A stretch of DNA of 64,000 bases from Alcaligenes faecalis (lineage in GTDB: Bacteria; Pseudomonadota; Gammaproteobacteria; Burkholderiales; Burkholderiaceae_B). Position numbers and translations under genes: made by a program. The stretch covers positions 1,426,001 through 1,490,000 of the forward strand of contig NZ_CP023667.1 in assembly GCF_002443155.1 (NCBI RefSeq), given 5' to 3'. Shown in pieces: positions 8,881 through 17,398 of the stretch. Under the pieces are notes generated by a model. It saw only the letters and a program-made list of their open reading frames with translations, searched no databases and was not told the origin of the DNA. Within the stretch, counting starts at the first letter, position 1. Each line of letters opens with the position of its first letter.

Positions 8881-9075
8881 TTGGCTTCCCGGAGCTTTAT
8901 AAACTGGCGGATTCATCCATTAAAGAAATGGATTGATCAAAAAGGCTGATGCCGACTATGAGGCGAACATGACAAAACGGTAATGTTTGATGTCAGGAAA
9001 TATAAAAATTGCTTCATCCTGTTAAATCCGTTTTGTGCTCTGAATTATAGGAGTAATTAGTCAGCACATTATTCT

Positions 9076-9126
9076 AGTAAAAATTCCGGGGCTGTCGGGC
9101 TGAAAATCCGGAACAGCGCCGGAAAT
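9076..9126 (-). terminator. intrinsic terminator of the AraC gene, in a 298-base gap
   Basis: The gap 8881-9178 holds no gene. Within it, 9083-9095 and 9113-9126 form an inverted repeat of 11 pairs with one G-G mismatch. On the minus strand the stem is followed by AATTTTTACT, so it ends transcription of the AraC-type gene that stops at 9179. The AT-rich stretch 8935-9075 is likely the promoter region of the response regulator. Confidence 0.65.
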
Positions 9127-9178
9127 TGTCCCGGATGCCAGTCAGCAGGCTAAAGCGTCTGTCCGGGATGCAGGGGGA

Positions 9179-10177
9179 TTAGCTTCTGGATTTCCGACTG
9201 GCACCGGGAGCCTGTCCTTTCAGACGCTTGTAGGCCCGACTGAACGCCGCCTGCGAGGTATAGCCCAAACGCTGGGCAATCGTTTCAATAGGCAGTTTTT
9301 CCTGACTGAGCCATTGGCTGGCCAGGCCCATACGTAATTCTGTGGCGTAGCGCAGCGGAGACATGCCCAAGGTAGCCTGAAAGCGTTGGGCAAAGACGGA
9401 GCGAGATAAGTGAGATTGGGCGGCCAACTCTGCCACTGTCCATTCATAACCAGGCTGGCGGTGCAGGGCCAGGATGGAACGTGCCAGGCGTGGATCGCGC
9501 AGGGCAGCGACCAGGCCAGAGGCATTGCCGCAACCGGACTCAATCCAGCCGCGCACAATCATGGCGGCGGCCACTTCGGCCAAGCGAGCCATGATGCCGG
9601 CATAGCCAATCCGGCCCGCGCAGATTTCCCCTTTCATGGAATCCAGAATGGGCAGCAGGCCGGGGTAGTATTGCGCCCCGGTATTGGCAATCATGGCGCT
9701 GGGCATGAGTTTGCCCAGACCGTGCATGCCGCCCAGATCAAACTCCATGCAACCGTAGAACAAAATTGCGCTAGGGGTGGGGTAGGAACTAGGGCACGTG
9801 CTGACACCGCTGACGGCCTGACCCAGCGGAGCGGCCTCGAAGCTGTCTATGTCTTGAAACGAGGCTTCTTCTTTGGACAGGATTTGATGGCTTTCACCTT
9901 GCGGTAGAAACACCGTACTGCCTGCCGAGAGCTCGTGCAGCGTGCCATCTCGGGTACGCAGAAACGCCGTGCCTACGGCCAGAAAGTGAAAGTAGGCATG
10001 ACCGGGTCGTTCTTCAAAACCCAGCCCAAAATGAGGCCCAGTTTGAATCCGGCGGTATTGCACCCCACGCAAGCGCATGCCGGTCAGCAGTTCACTGATC
10101 AGGTCGGAGGACAGGGCGAATTGTTCGTGCTCGGTCATGTTCGGCGTTTCGATCAAATTTTCAAGACTGATCATCAT
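9179..10177 (-). CDS. AraC-family regulator with cupin N-terminal domain
   Basis: 332 residues. The N-terminal half is a cupin sensor (HFHFLAVGTAFLRTRDG-type strands, FLPQGESHQI), and the C-terminal 100 residues hold two HTH motifs (WTVAELAAQSHLSRSVFAQRF and LPIETIAQRLGYTSQAAFSRAYKR). It is transcribed divergently from the MFS exporter at 10239 with only 61 bases between, the usual layout for a local activator. An ATG one codon inside (10174) is equally possible as the start. The inducer is unknown. Confidence 0.9.
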   Translation of the reverse strand: MMISLENLIETPNMTEHEQFALSSDLISELLTGMRLRGVQYRRIQTGPHFGLGFEERPGHAYFHFLAVGTAFLRTRDGTLHELSAGSTVFLPQGESHQILSKEEASFQDIDSFEAAPLGQAVSGVSTCPSSYPTPSAILFYGCMEFDLGGMHGLGKLMPSAMIANTGAQYYPGLLPILDSMKGEICAGRIGYAGIMARLAEVAAAMIVRGWIESGCGNASGLVAALRDPRLARSILALHRQPGYEWTVAELAAQSHLSRSVFAQRFQATLGMSPLRYATELRMGLASQWLSQEKLPIETIAQRLGYTSQAAFSRAYKRLKGQAPGASRKSRS

Positions 10178-10238
10178 AGATCATCCGGTTTCTGATCTCT
10201 AGACTGGGGGCTGTTTTTGTTTCTCCAGGGAAGTAGCG

Positions 10239-11456
10239 ATGAGTCGTGATGTGTGTAATGCCAGTTTGCGGGCCCCGGTCATGGAACCTGCCTGGGTGGC
10301 TGTATTTTCATTGGCCATGGGTGTGTTTGGTTTGTTGACGGCGGAGTATTTGCCAGCCAGCTTGCTGACACCGATGGCCGTGGATTTGGGTGTGTCGGAA
10401 GGTTTGGCAGGGCAGGCCGTCACAGTAACGGCGGTGGTCGCTTTGTTTTCGGGCCTGCTGGTTCCAGCGCTGACCCGTCGTTTTGACCGGCGTAATGTGT
10501 TGCTTGGTTTTACGCTGCTGATGATTGCATCGAACTTGCTGGTGGCGGTGTCCTCCAGCCTGACAGTGTTGCTATTGATGCGGGTCCTGCTGGGGATTGC
10601 CTTGGGCGGCTTTTGGAGTATGGCGGCAGCCGTTGCCATGCGTCTGGTGCCGAACCCCTTAGTGCCGCGTGCCTTGTCGATTATTTTTAGTGGGATTGCC
10701 GTGGGGACGGTGGTTTCGGTCCCTTTAGGCAGTTATCTGGGGGGCCTGTTCGGCTGGCGCAGCGCGTTCTTGGCGGCAGCGGCGGTTGGTGTTTTGACCT
10801 TGGTGTTTCAGTGGCTGACCTTGCCCAGCATGGCACCGCGTCAGCATGCACGCACCGCAACGGTACTGGATTTGCTGCGCAGACCCGGTATTGCGATTGG
10901 TATGTTTGCCTGTGTGCTGGCCCATGGCGGGCAGTTTGTCTTGTTCACCTTTATTCGTCCGGCGCTGGAAGGTTTTGCCTCTATTGATATGGATGGCTTG
11001 GCGTTGATGCTTCTGGGCTTCGGGCTGGCGAATTTCGTAGGCACCTTGTTGGCGGGCTGGCTGATGGAACGCAGCTTGCGGGTGACTTTGGTCGTGATGC
11101 CCGCCTTGGTGGGTTTGGCGGCCTGGGGCATGGTCTGGCTGCCGGTGCACAATATGGGTTTGATGTGGCTGGTGGCGTTATGGGGACTGGCTTTCGGAGG
11201 GGTGCCAGTGGCCTGGTCCAATTGGGTGGCCAATGCCATGCCCGATCAGGCGGAAGTCGCAGGCGGCATGGTGGTGGCGGCGGTGCAGTCCTCGATTGCT
11301 GCGGGGGCGGGAGTGGGTGGCTTCATGTTCGGCCTGGGCGGAGTTCCTCTGGCGTTCCTCACGGGTGGGAGCGTGATGTTGTTTGCTGCGCTTTTGATTG
11401 CTTTACGGGTTACAGCGGATTGGCCGGCCTACCCCAGTGGGGAGCGGGCGCATTAA
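10239..11456 (+). CDS. MFS exporter, NepI-like (purine ribonucleoside efflux family)
   Basis: 405 residues and 12 hydrophobic segments. It follows the pattern of E. coli NepI along its length as I remember it: EYLPASLLTPMAVDLGVSEG in helix 1-2, DRRNVLLGFTLL, ALGGFWSMAAAVAMRLVP in helix 4, and LGSYLGGLFGWRSAF in helix 5. NepI exports inosine and related nucleosides; the substrate here is inferred only from family. It lies divergent to an AraC regulator. Downstream it converges on thiD with about 80 bases between, where I see no clear terminator. Confidence 0.85.
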   Translation: MSRDVCNASLRAPVMEPAWVAVFSLAMGVFGLLTAEYLPASLLTPMAVDLGVSEGLAGQAVTVTAVVALFSGLLVPALTRRFDRRNVLLGFTLLMIASNLLVAVSSSLTVLLLMRVLLGIALGGFWSMAAAVAMRLVPNPLVPRALSIIFSGIAVGTVVSVPLGSYLGGLFGWRSAFLAAAAVGVLTLVFQWLTLPSMAPRQHARTATVLDLLRRPGIAIGMFACVLAHGGQFVLFTFIRPALEGFASIDMDGLALMLLGFGLANFVGTLLAGWLMERSLRVTLVVMPALVGLAAWGMVWLPVHNMGLMWLVALWGLAFGGVPVAWSNWVANAMPDQAEVAGGMVVAAVQSSIAAGAGVGGFMFGLGGVPLAFLTGGSVMLFAALLIALRVTADWPAYPSGERAH

Positions 11457-11534
11457 AAGGGGAGCCTGGGCCAGAGAGCCGGGCCGATTTGATGTGCTGC
11501 GGTCCACAGGTTGCAATCGGCCTGGCTTTTGAGT

Positions 11535-12359
11535 TCAAGATGTTTTGAGGGGTTCCAGCTTTGGCCACAAAGCATGGAAGTGATGGACCGGACCTTGCCC
11601 CAGGCCGATCTGCAATTGGTCAGCCGCGGCCAAAGCGCCATTCAAATATTCCTTGGCCAAGCCTACCGCAGCCGGCACGCTGCGGCCCGGTAGCAGGGCA
11701 GCAATGGCGGAGGACAGCGAACAGCCCGTGCCATGCGTGTTGCGTGTCGGGATGCGAGGCGACTGAAAAACATGGCTTTGCCCCTGGCCTTGCAGCAAAT
11801 CCACACTGTCCGGGCCATCCAGATGACCGCCCTTGAGCAGCACCCACTCAGGGCCCAGCAAGCACAGTTCGCTTAAGGTGCTGTGCATCTCTTGCAGCGA
11901 GGCGGGTTCCGGTTTGTGCAGCAGATCGCCCGCTTCGGGCAAGTTGGGGGTAAGCAGGGTACACATGGGCAGCAGCTTGTCGCGCACGATGTACACGGCT
12001 TCGGGGCTGAGCAAACGATCCCCGCTTTTGGCGACCATGACCGGGTCCAGCACAATCGGGCAGTCCAGACCGTGATGGTGCAGGCGGTCTGCAATTGCTT
12101 CCGCAATCCCTGCAGTGGCGATCATGCCGATCTTGATGGCATCCACGCGCACATCCTCAAACACCGCATCCAACTGGTCCGCCACAAAGTCCGGCTCCAG
12201 CGCCACAAAACGCCGCACACCCTGGGTGTTTTGCGCGACGACGGCCGTAATCACGCTCATGCCGTATGCGCCCAAGGCGTACATGGCTTTCAGGTCAGCT
12301 TGAATACCAGCGCCGCTGGTCGGGTCTGTGCCCGCAATACTCAATACATTGGGAATCAT
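11535..12359 (-). CDS. thiD: hydroxymethylpyrimidine/phosphomethylpyrimidine kinase ThiD
   Basis: 274 residues of the ribokinase fold, phosphorylating HMP and HMP-P for thiamine synthesis. Signatures are [20 protein letters not shown] at the N-terminus, [15 protein letters not shown] in the middle, and the anion-hole motif [16 protein letters not shown] near residue 205. Its ATG overlaps the stop of the upstream NUDIX gene by four bases, so the pair is one unit under the TPP riboswitch at about 12887-12985. No other thi genes are visible in the window. Confidence 0.96.
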   Translation of the reverse strand: MIPNVLSIAGTDPTSGAGIQADLKAMYALGAYGMSVITAVVAQNTQGVRRFVALEPDFVADQLDAVFEDVRVDAIKIGMIATAGIAEAIADRLHHHGLDCPIVLDPVMVAKSGDRLLSPEAVYIVRDKLLPMCTLLTPNLPEAGDLLHKPEPASLQEMHSTLSELCLLGPEWVLLKGGHLDGPDSVDLLQGQGQSHVFQSPRIPTRNTHGTGCSLSSAIAALLPGRSVPAAVGLAKEYLNGALAAADQLQIGLGQGPVHHFHALWPKLEPLKTS

Positions 12360-12829
12360 GCGCGGCCTGCCTGATCTTGAGTGGCAGCCAATGCCAGTGC
12401 CTGACGGGCAACTCGGACTACATCAAAGCTGTGTGCCACATCCAGGCTGTCCAATTCGGCATTGCTGAACCAGCGCGCGTCCAGAGCATCATCGCCTGCC
12501 TGCGGTTCACCTTGTTGCCAGCGAAACAGCACGGCAATCAGGATGAAATGTGAATAGGCCAGGGGTGTGGCGCTGGGCTCGCGGTCAAACACATCCAATG
12601 CATCAAAGACCTGCAAGGCCTGGCCTTGTACGCTGGTTTCTTCGGCCAGTTCCCGATGGGCTGCCTCCATGATGGTTTCGCCCGCGCGAATCTTGCCGCC
12701 CGGAAAGGCCCAGCGCCCGGCATCGGGCCGATTGGCGCGGCGTATCAGCAAAATCCGGTCTTGATGGATGACGGCAGCCAGGGTGGCGGCAACCGGGCCG
12801 ACGGGGGAGGGAGAGTGGTCGGAAGACAA
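12356..12829 (-). CDS. NUDIX hydrolase in the riboswitch-controlled thiD unit
   Basis: 157 residues beginning with a TTG codon; AGGAG about nine bases upstream supports it. The NUDIX box is complete: GGKIRAGET followed by HRELAEETS, giving the G-x5-E-x7-RE-x2-EE pattern. It is the first gene after the TPP riboswitch and is coupled to thiD by ATGA, so it should be made only when TPP is low. The substrate is unknown; by context it may hydrolyse a damaged or non-functional thiamine pyrophosphate or a pyrimidine or thiazole intermediate (inference). Confidence 0.9.
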   Translation of the reverse strand: MSSDHSPSPVGPVAATLAAVIHQDRILLIRRANRPDAGRWAFPGGKIRAGETIMEAAHRELAEETSVQGQALQVFDALDVFDREPSATPLAYSHFILIAVLFRWQQGEPQAGDDALDARWFSNAELDSLDVAHSFDVVRVARQALALAATQDQAGRA

Positions 12830-12886
12830 GATAGCAACTCCTAGTCAAGGATAGCCATCCGGCAGCAAGCGGCGAGCAGGTACATA

Positions 12887-12985
12887 CCCGTCCCTTCGCC
12901 GGCATGACCCGGATCAGGTTCAACGGGTCACTACGGTGCAATCTGGCCAGGCAGTTTCTCAGCCTGCTCGCCAGGCTCCCCTCGG
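12887..12985 (-). ncRNA. TPP riboswitch (THI element)
   Basis: Read on the minus strand, the element starts with ACCGAGGGGAGCCTGG, has the conserved CTGAGA core (around 12955-12962), then ACCCGTTGAACCTGATC and GGGTCATGCCGGCGAAGGG. These are the two sensing arms of the thiamine pyrophosphate aptamer in the right order. It lies 60 bases ahead of the NUDIX TTG start and should repress nudix-thiD when TPP is abundant, by masking the ribosome site or ending transcription. I see no T-run, so translational control is more likely. Confidence 0.95.
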
Positions 12986-13124
12986 TGAAAAGACCGTTCC
13001 TGTAAAAACGGTCTGGGCGAGTATACCTGTCTTCGTAGCTAGACATGGCAGGCGGGTGCATGCTTTGAGTATCATCTGAATGGCATTACGATTCCGTTTG
13101 ACGCAACCATGAAAGGCTTTGACT

Positions 13125-14057
13125 ATGGCTCGCCCTGATCTGAATTTATTGTTCGCACTGGATGCCTTGCTGGAAGAAGGCAGCGTCATGGGAGCGGCAC
13201 GGCGCATGAATCTGAGCCCGCCTGCCATGAGCCGAACCTTGAGCCGCATTCGGGATACGCTGGATGATCCCGTGTTTGTGCAAGTGGGGCGCAAGCTGTT
13301 ACCTACGCCCAGAGCCTATGCCTTGCGCGAACAAGTGCGGGCGGCGGTGGAGCAGGCAACCCAGGTGTTAAGTTCCAATACCGAGATTGATCTGTTGTCC
13401 CTGGAGCGCAGCTTCAACGTGCGTGCGACGGACGAATTTGTGAATGTGCATCTGGGTCATTTGCTGGAGGCAATGGCCAAGGAAATGCCCAAAGCCATGC
13501 TGCGTCTGTCTCCCGAAGAGGACGATATGGATGACGACGCCTTGCGGAGTGGCCGTATTGACCTGTTCATCAGCGCCTCACGCAAGCTGGCCCCGGATAT
13601 TCATGTACAGCCCTTGTTCACGACGCATTTTGTGGGTGTCGCGCGGGAGCACCATCCTATCTTCGACGAAGACATTTCGCTGGAACGCTTTGTGCGCTGG
13701 GACCATATTAATGTGTCGCGGCGGGGCAAGGGCCGATCCAACCTGGACGCCTTGTTGCAGGCCAGTGGCTTGCAGCGCAATGTGGCTTTGGTGGTGTCCA
13801 ATCCCTACACCGCGCTGTTCGCCTTGCATGATTCCGATCTTTTGCTGCCGCTGCCCAAGCATCTGGCAAGCAGTGCCAAAGCGGCGGGCTTGGCGATCCG
13901 GGTGTTTGATTTGCCTGTGCCCATGGAGACAGCCATGTTGGTGCAGGCCTGGCATATGCGCCTGCAGACAGATCCGGCCCACCAATGGTTACGCACAACC
14001 ATTCATCGCTTGTGTACCGAGGACGATGCGCAGGCGGCCAAACGCAGCAAGCTGTAA
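13125..14057 (+). CDS. LysR-family transcriptional regulator
   Basis: 310 residues from ATG 13125 (GAAAGG eight bases upstream); a TTG two codons before is less likely. The N-terminal winged helix reads DLNLLFALDALLEEGSVMGAARRMNLSPPAMSRTLSRIRD, and the rest is the type 2 periplasmic-binding-like effector domain, similar to NodD/LinR-type LysR proteins. It is followed on the same strand by a complete FUSC efflux operon, 117 bases later with a perfect palindrome between, so it probably controls that operon as AaeR does aaeXAB. The effector may be an aromatic acid. Confidence 0.92.
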   Translation: MARPDLNLLFALDALLEEGSVMGAARRMNLSPPAMSRTLSRIRDTLDDPVFVQVGRKLLPTPRAYALREQVRAAVEQATQVLSSNTEIDLLSLERSFNVRATDEFVNVHLGHLLEAMAKEMPKAMLRLSPEEDDMDDDALRSGRIDLFISASRKLAPDIHVQPLFTTHFVGVAREHHPIFDEDISLERFVRWDHINVSRRGKGRSNLDALLQASGLQRNVALVVSNPYTALFALHDSDLLLPLPKHLASSAKAAGLAIRVFDLPVPMETAMLVQAWHMRLQTDPAHQWLRTTIHRLCTEDDAQAAKRSKL

Positions 14058-14072
14058 TTCAAGGTGGCTTTT

Positions 14073-14093
14073 CAAGTGCGTGACACGCACTTG
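14073..14093. promoter_or_regulatory. perfect 10-bp palindrome, possible operator or terminator
   Basis: CAAGTGCGTG (14073-14082), one A, then CACGCACTTG (14084-14093). It lies 16 bases after the lysR stop and about 80 before the FUSC start. No T-run follows, which speaks against a terminator and for a protein binding site in the efflux promoter. Confidence 0.5.
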
Positions 14094-14174
14094 AGTGAGT
14101 GCAATAAATTCACTTTTCGGAAGCGTTGGGGACTTTTATAGTGATTTTCATTCATCACTGTAAAGAGTCCCCTT

Positions 14175-16283
14175 GTGTCGTCTGCCAGTCCCTTACCGCA
14201 GTCTGCCTCCAGGCTGACAGCCTTTCTTGTTCGGATGGGTCTGGCCCTCAGTTCCGTGGATAGCACCAGCCCCCGTGCAGGCTACATCCTGCGTTCCATT
14301 CTGGCCGCGTGGCTGGCCTTGTCGGTAGCTTATTTGCTGGATCTGCATGCGCCGTTTTCCGCCGCATCCAGCGTGCTACTGGTGATCAACCCGGTGCAAG
14401 GGGCGGTGATAGGCAAGGGAACCTGGCGGGTGCTGGGAACCCTGGTCGGAATGCTGGCCGCCTTTGTGTTGATGAGTGCCTTCGGGCAGCAGCCTTGGCT
14501 GTTCTTGCTGGGTTTTGCGTTCTGGCTGGGCCTGTGTGTGATGGCCATGGGTTTGCTGCGCCACTACAAGTCTTACGGTGCGGCCTTGGCAGGCTATACG
14601 GTAGGCCTGGCGGTATACGGCGCCATGGGGCAAGCGCGACTGAGCTTTGATCATGTCATTGGGCGCGGTTCCTCGGTGCTGGTGGGCGTGCTGTGCCTGG
14701 GCGTGGTGTCTGCCTTGTTCAGTACCCGTAGCGTACGCAGTCGCTTGCAGGCCCAGTTATTGCGCCTGGCCTCGGAAACGGCCCGTGTACTGGCGCGCAG
14801 AGAGCCGGCCCTTCATGCGTGCACGACGACAGAGAGCGACCAGGAGCGTGTACGGCATCAATTGATGATGGATGTGTACGGGGCGGATGATTTGTTGTCA
14901 GTCGGCAAGGCGGAGTCCGCCGATTTGGCCGCTCGGGCGACCGCTTTGCGGCATGCCATTGCCTGCCTGTTTTCCGCCATGTTGGGAGGCGCGGGCCCGC
15001 TTCCGCAAACCTTGACTCCCATGCCCGTACTGGCGGCTTTGCGGCAAGAATGGGAGCAGGCCTGGAAGCAGGCTGCCCAACTGGTTTCACAGGGCCCGGA
15101 CGGTTTGGAGCGAGCCCGTGCAGTGTTGATGCCGCTGCATGCCCGCTTGCAGGAAGTCTTGAGTACTGGCCCTTTGGAGCGCCTGGCGGAACCGGCCCCG
15201 TTTCTGATTACTGGGGACCGTCTGATTGAGCAGCTGGATGATTATCTGGCGGCCCTGGATAGCCTGCGTGCTCTGTATCGTTTGCCCACGCAAAGCACAT
15301 ATCCCGCCATTCCTTTTTATCGGGATATCTCGCTGGCATTGGAAAACGGGGTTCGCGCCATGTTGACGGTGCTCTTGGGGGGCGCATTCTGGATTCTGAC
15401 GGGCTGGACGGACGGCAATATGATGCTGGCCGGTCTGGCGGCAGCCTGCGCCTTGTTGTCCCCAGCACCCAATCCACCTGCGGCGGCGATGGCGTTCGTC
15501 AAGGGCATTGCGATTTCTATTGTGGCGGCCTTTTTATGCACCTTTGTGGTCCTGCCTTTGATCGAAGGCTTGCCACTGCTGCTGATTGTGCTGGCGCTGT
15601 TCTGGTTACCCGCCATTTATGCCACCACGGTGCCCAAACACGCCATGGTCGGCGTGGCCTATCTGGTGTCGTTTACGACCTTGGCAGCGCCATCCAACCC
15701 CATGCATTACGACTTCGAACTGTTCGTGAATGGGTCTGTGGCCTGGTTGCTGTGCACCTTCTTTACCTTGCTGGGTTTCCAGCTGTTTTGGCCTCGCAAA
15801 CTGAGTCGGGATTTAAGCCGTCTGCAAATGCGTATTCGGGCGAACAGCTTGGCGGTGTTGCGTGGCAAGCGTTTCCAGCCGCAGATCTGGCGTTGGCGAC
15901 AGCAACATCGCCTGGCGCAGTTGGGAGCCGGATTAAAGGCGCAGCCTGCGCAAATGCAGCAAGCCTTGTCGCAGGCTCTGGACAGCGTGCATCTGGGCTG
16001 GGAACTGCTGCGCTTGCAGTCGTATGCACGACAAGCCCAGGTGCCTGCCCATGTGTCCCAGTCCTTGAAAACCACCTTGCGTCATATGGCTCGCCGGGCT
16101 GATCAACCCCGTTTGGCAGCGCGCCATGCCCGGCGTCTTGCACAGGCTGTGCCGTGCCGGGAGGCGGAGCCGCAGCACGATGGCCTGCGTCTGGCCGCTG
16201 TGCTGCTGGATATTGCGATGCTGCTGGAGCGCCACGCGGCATCTGTTTCCCCTCAATCAGGAAGTGCTGATCATGCTGAGTGA
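14175..16283 (+). CDS. FUSC-family inner-membrane efflux protein (AaeB-like)
   Basis: 702 residues from GTG 14175. The architecture is the FUSC duplication: a first cluster of about six membrane helices (residues 40-180), a cytosolic region to about 390, a second cluster (about 395-530), and a C-terminal cytosolic helical domain. AaeB-type proteins export aromatic acids with an AaeA membrane fusion partner. The next gene, a DUF1656 protein (AaeX type), overlaps its end by 11 bases, and HlyD and NodT proteins follow. Substrate identity is not visible. The region's codon use looks like that of its neighbours. Confidence 0.9.
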   Translation: MSSASPLPQSASRLTAFLVRMGLALSSVDSTSPRAGYILRSILAAWLALSVAYLLDLHAPFSAASSVLLVINPVQGAVIGKGTWRVLGTLVGMLAAFVLMSAFGQQPWLFLLGFAFWLGLCVMAMGLLRHYKSYGAALAGYTVGLAVYGAMGQARLSFDHVIGRGSSVLVGVLCLGVVSALFSTRSVRSRLQAQLLRLASETARVLARREPALHACTTTESDQERVRHQLMMDVYGADDLLSVGKAESADLAARATALRHAIACLFSAMLGGAGPLPQTLTPMPVLAALRQEWEQAWKQAAQLVSQGPDGLERARAVLMPLHARLQEVLSTGPLERLAEPAPFLITGDRLIEQLDDYLAALDSLRALYRLPTQSTYPAIPFYRDISLALENGVRAMLTVLLGGAFWILTGWTDGNMMLAGLAAACALLSPAPNPPAAAMAFVKGIAISIVAAFLCTFVVLPLIEGLPLLLIVLALFWLPAIYATTVPKHAMVGVAYLVSFTTLAAPSNPMHYDFELFVNGSVAWLLCTFFTLLGFQLFWPRKLSRDLSRLQMRIRANSLAVLRGKRFQPQIWRWRQQHRLAQLGAGLKAQPAQMQQALSQALDSVHLGWELLRLQSYARQAQVPAHVSQSLKTTLRHMARRADQPRLAARHARRLAQAVPCREAEPQHDGLRLAAVLLDIAMLLERHAASVSPQSGSADHAE

Positions 16284-16467
16284 AGTTGCCCTGGCGGGCA
16301 TGTATGTCCCGCCGTTTTTTGTCTACGCCTGCCTGGCGGTGCCTGTCTATCTAGGGCTGCGTTACGTGCTGGTGCGCACGGGCGTGTTGCGCCATGTTTG
16401 GCACCCGGCCTTGTTTGAGTTTGCCTTGTCCTTGTCCCTTGTCTCGGCCTTGATTCTGTATGTCTAA
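16273..16467 (+). CDS. DUF1656 small membrane protein (AaeX-like)
   Basis: 64 residues with two hydrophobic helices and the family opening SEVALAGMYVPPFFVYA, followed by a LGLRYVLVRTGVLRHVWHPALFEFAL segment. DUF1656/AaeX proteins occur between FUSC and HlyD genes; their role is unknown but they are presumed to be part of the pump. It overlaps the FUSC stop by 11 bases and the HlyD start by eight, so the four efflux genes form one translationally coupled unit. Confidence 0.9.
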   Translation: MLSEVALAGMYVPPFFVYACLAVPVYLGLRYVLVRTGVLRHVWHPALFEFALSLSLVSALILYV

Positions 16468-17389
16468 ATTTTCTGCTTTGATCAAGCCAGTTAGCCGGTT
16501 TGTGCTGACGGCCTTCTTGCTGTTGATAACAGCCTATTTGTTGGTGGCTTTGTGGAACGCCTATGTGCGTGCGCCCTGGACACGGGATGGCCGGGTCAGC
16601 GCACAAATTGTGCGTATCGCGCCCGAGGTCTCGGGGACGGTGCGGGAGATGGCTGTTACCGATAATCAGCGGGTTCACAAGGGGGATGTCTTGTATCGCC
16701 TAGACCCGGTGCGTTTTCAGTTGGCGCTGGAACAGGCGCAGTCCGAACTGGCGGCGGCAACAGCCATCCTGAACCAGAGGGCGGCAGAGGCCAAGCGCCG
16801 TCGCGGTATGGAAAGCCTGCTGCCTGCTGAAGAAATCCAGCAAGCCCAGCACGCAGTGCGTATTGCCCAAGCCGAGCAGCGCAGTCGGCAATTGGCTGTG
16901 GACGCGGCCAAGCTGGACCTGGAGCGTTCAGTTCTGTACGCGCCTGTTGATGGCTATGTGACCCGCCTGCGTTTGAACGCGGGTGATTATGCGGTGGCGG
17001 GGCAGGCCAATATGGCTTTGCTGGATGCCCATAGCTTCTGGATGACGGGTTATTTTGAAGAAACCAAGCTGCAAGGTATTCAGCCGGGTGCGGAGGCACG
17101 CATTCGTTTGATGGGCTATGAAGGCTTGATAGCAGGCCATGTCAGTAGCATCGGGCGCGGTATTACCGATGCCAATCAGCAAGCGGATGCGCAGGGCTTG
17201 CCCAGCGTGGAGCCCAACTTCAGCTGGATTCGTTTAGCGCAACGGATTCCGGTACGGGTGGAGTTTGATGATCTGCCGGCGGATGTGTTGCTGGCGGCCG
17301 GGATGACAGGCAGTGTGGCCGTCGGCTCCGCGTTGGATGCGGGCGGTGCACAAGGCCGCATCAGTTCCTTTTTGCAGCGCTGGCTTTAA
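16460..17389 (+). CDS. HlyD-family periplasmic adaptor (AaeA/EmrA-like)
   Basis: 309 residues. One N-terminal membrane anchor (about 14-33) is followed by the biotinyl-lipoyl half-motif RIAPEVSGTVREMAVTDNQRVHKGDVLYRLD, a coiled-coil hairpin rich in Ala, Gln and Glu (about 90-155), the second lipoyl half (LYAPVDGYVTRLRLNAGDYAV) and a beta-barrel domain. It bridges the FUSC pump and the NodT outer-membrane channel. It is coupled to the DUF1656 gene by an eight-base overlap. Confidence 0.93.
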   Translation: MSKFSALIKPVSRFVLTAFLLLITAYLLVALWNAYVRAPWTRDGRVSAQIVRIAPEVSGTVREMAVTDNQRVHKGDVLYRLDPVRFQLALEQAQSELAAATAILNQRAAEAKRRRGMESLLPAEEIQQAQHAVRIAQAEQRSRQLAVDAAKLDLERSVLYAPVDGYVTRLRLNAGDYAVAGQANMALLDAHSFWMTGYFEETKLQGIQPGAEARIRLMGYEGLIAGHVSSIGRGITDANQQADAQGLPSVEPNFSWIRLAQRIPVRVEFDDLPADVLLAAGMTGSVAVGSALDAGGAQGRISSFLQRWL

Positions 17390-17398
17390 GAGGTGGGC

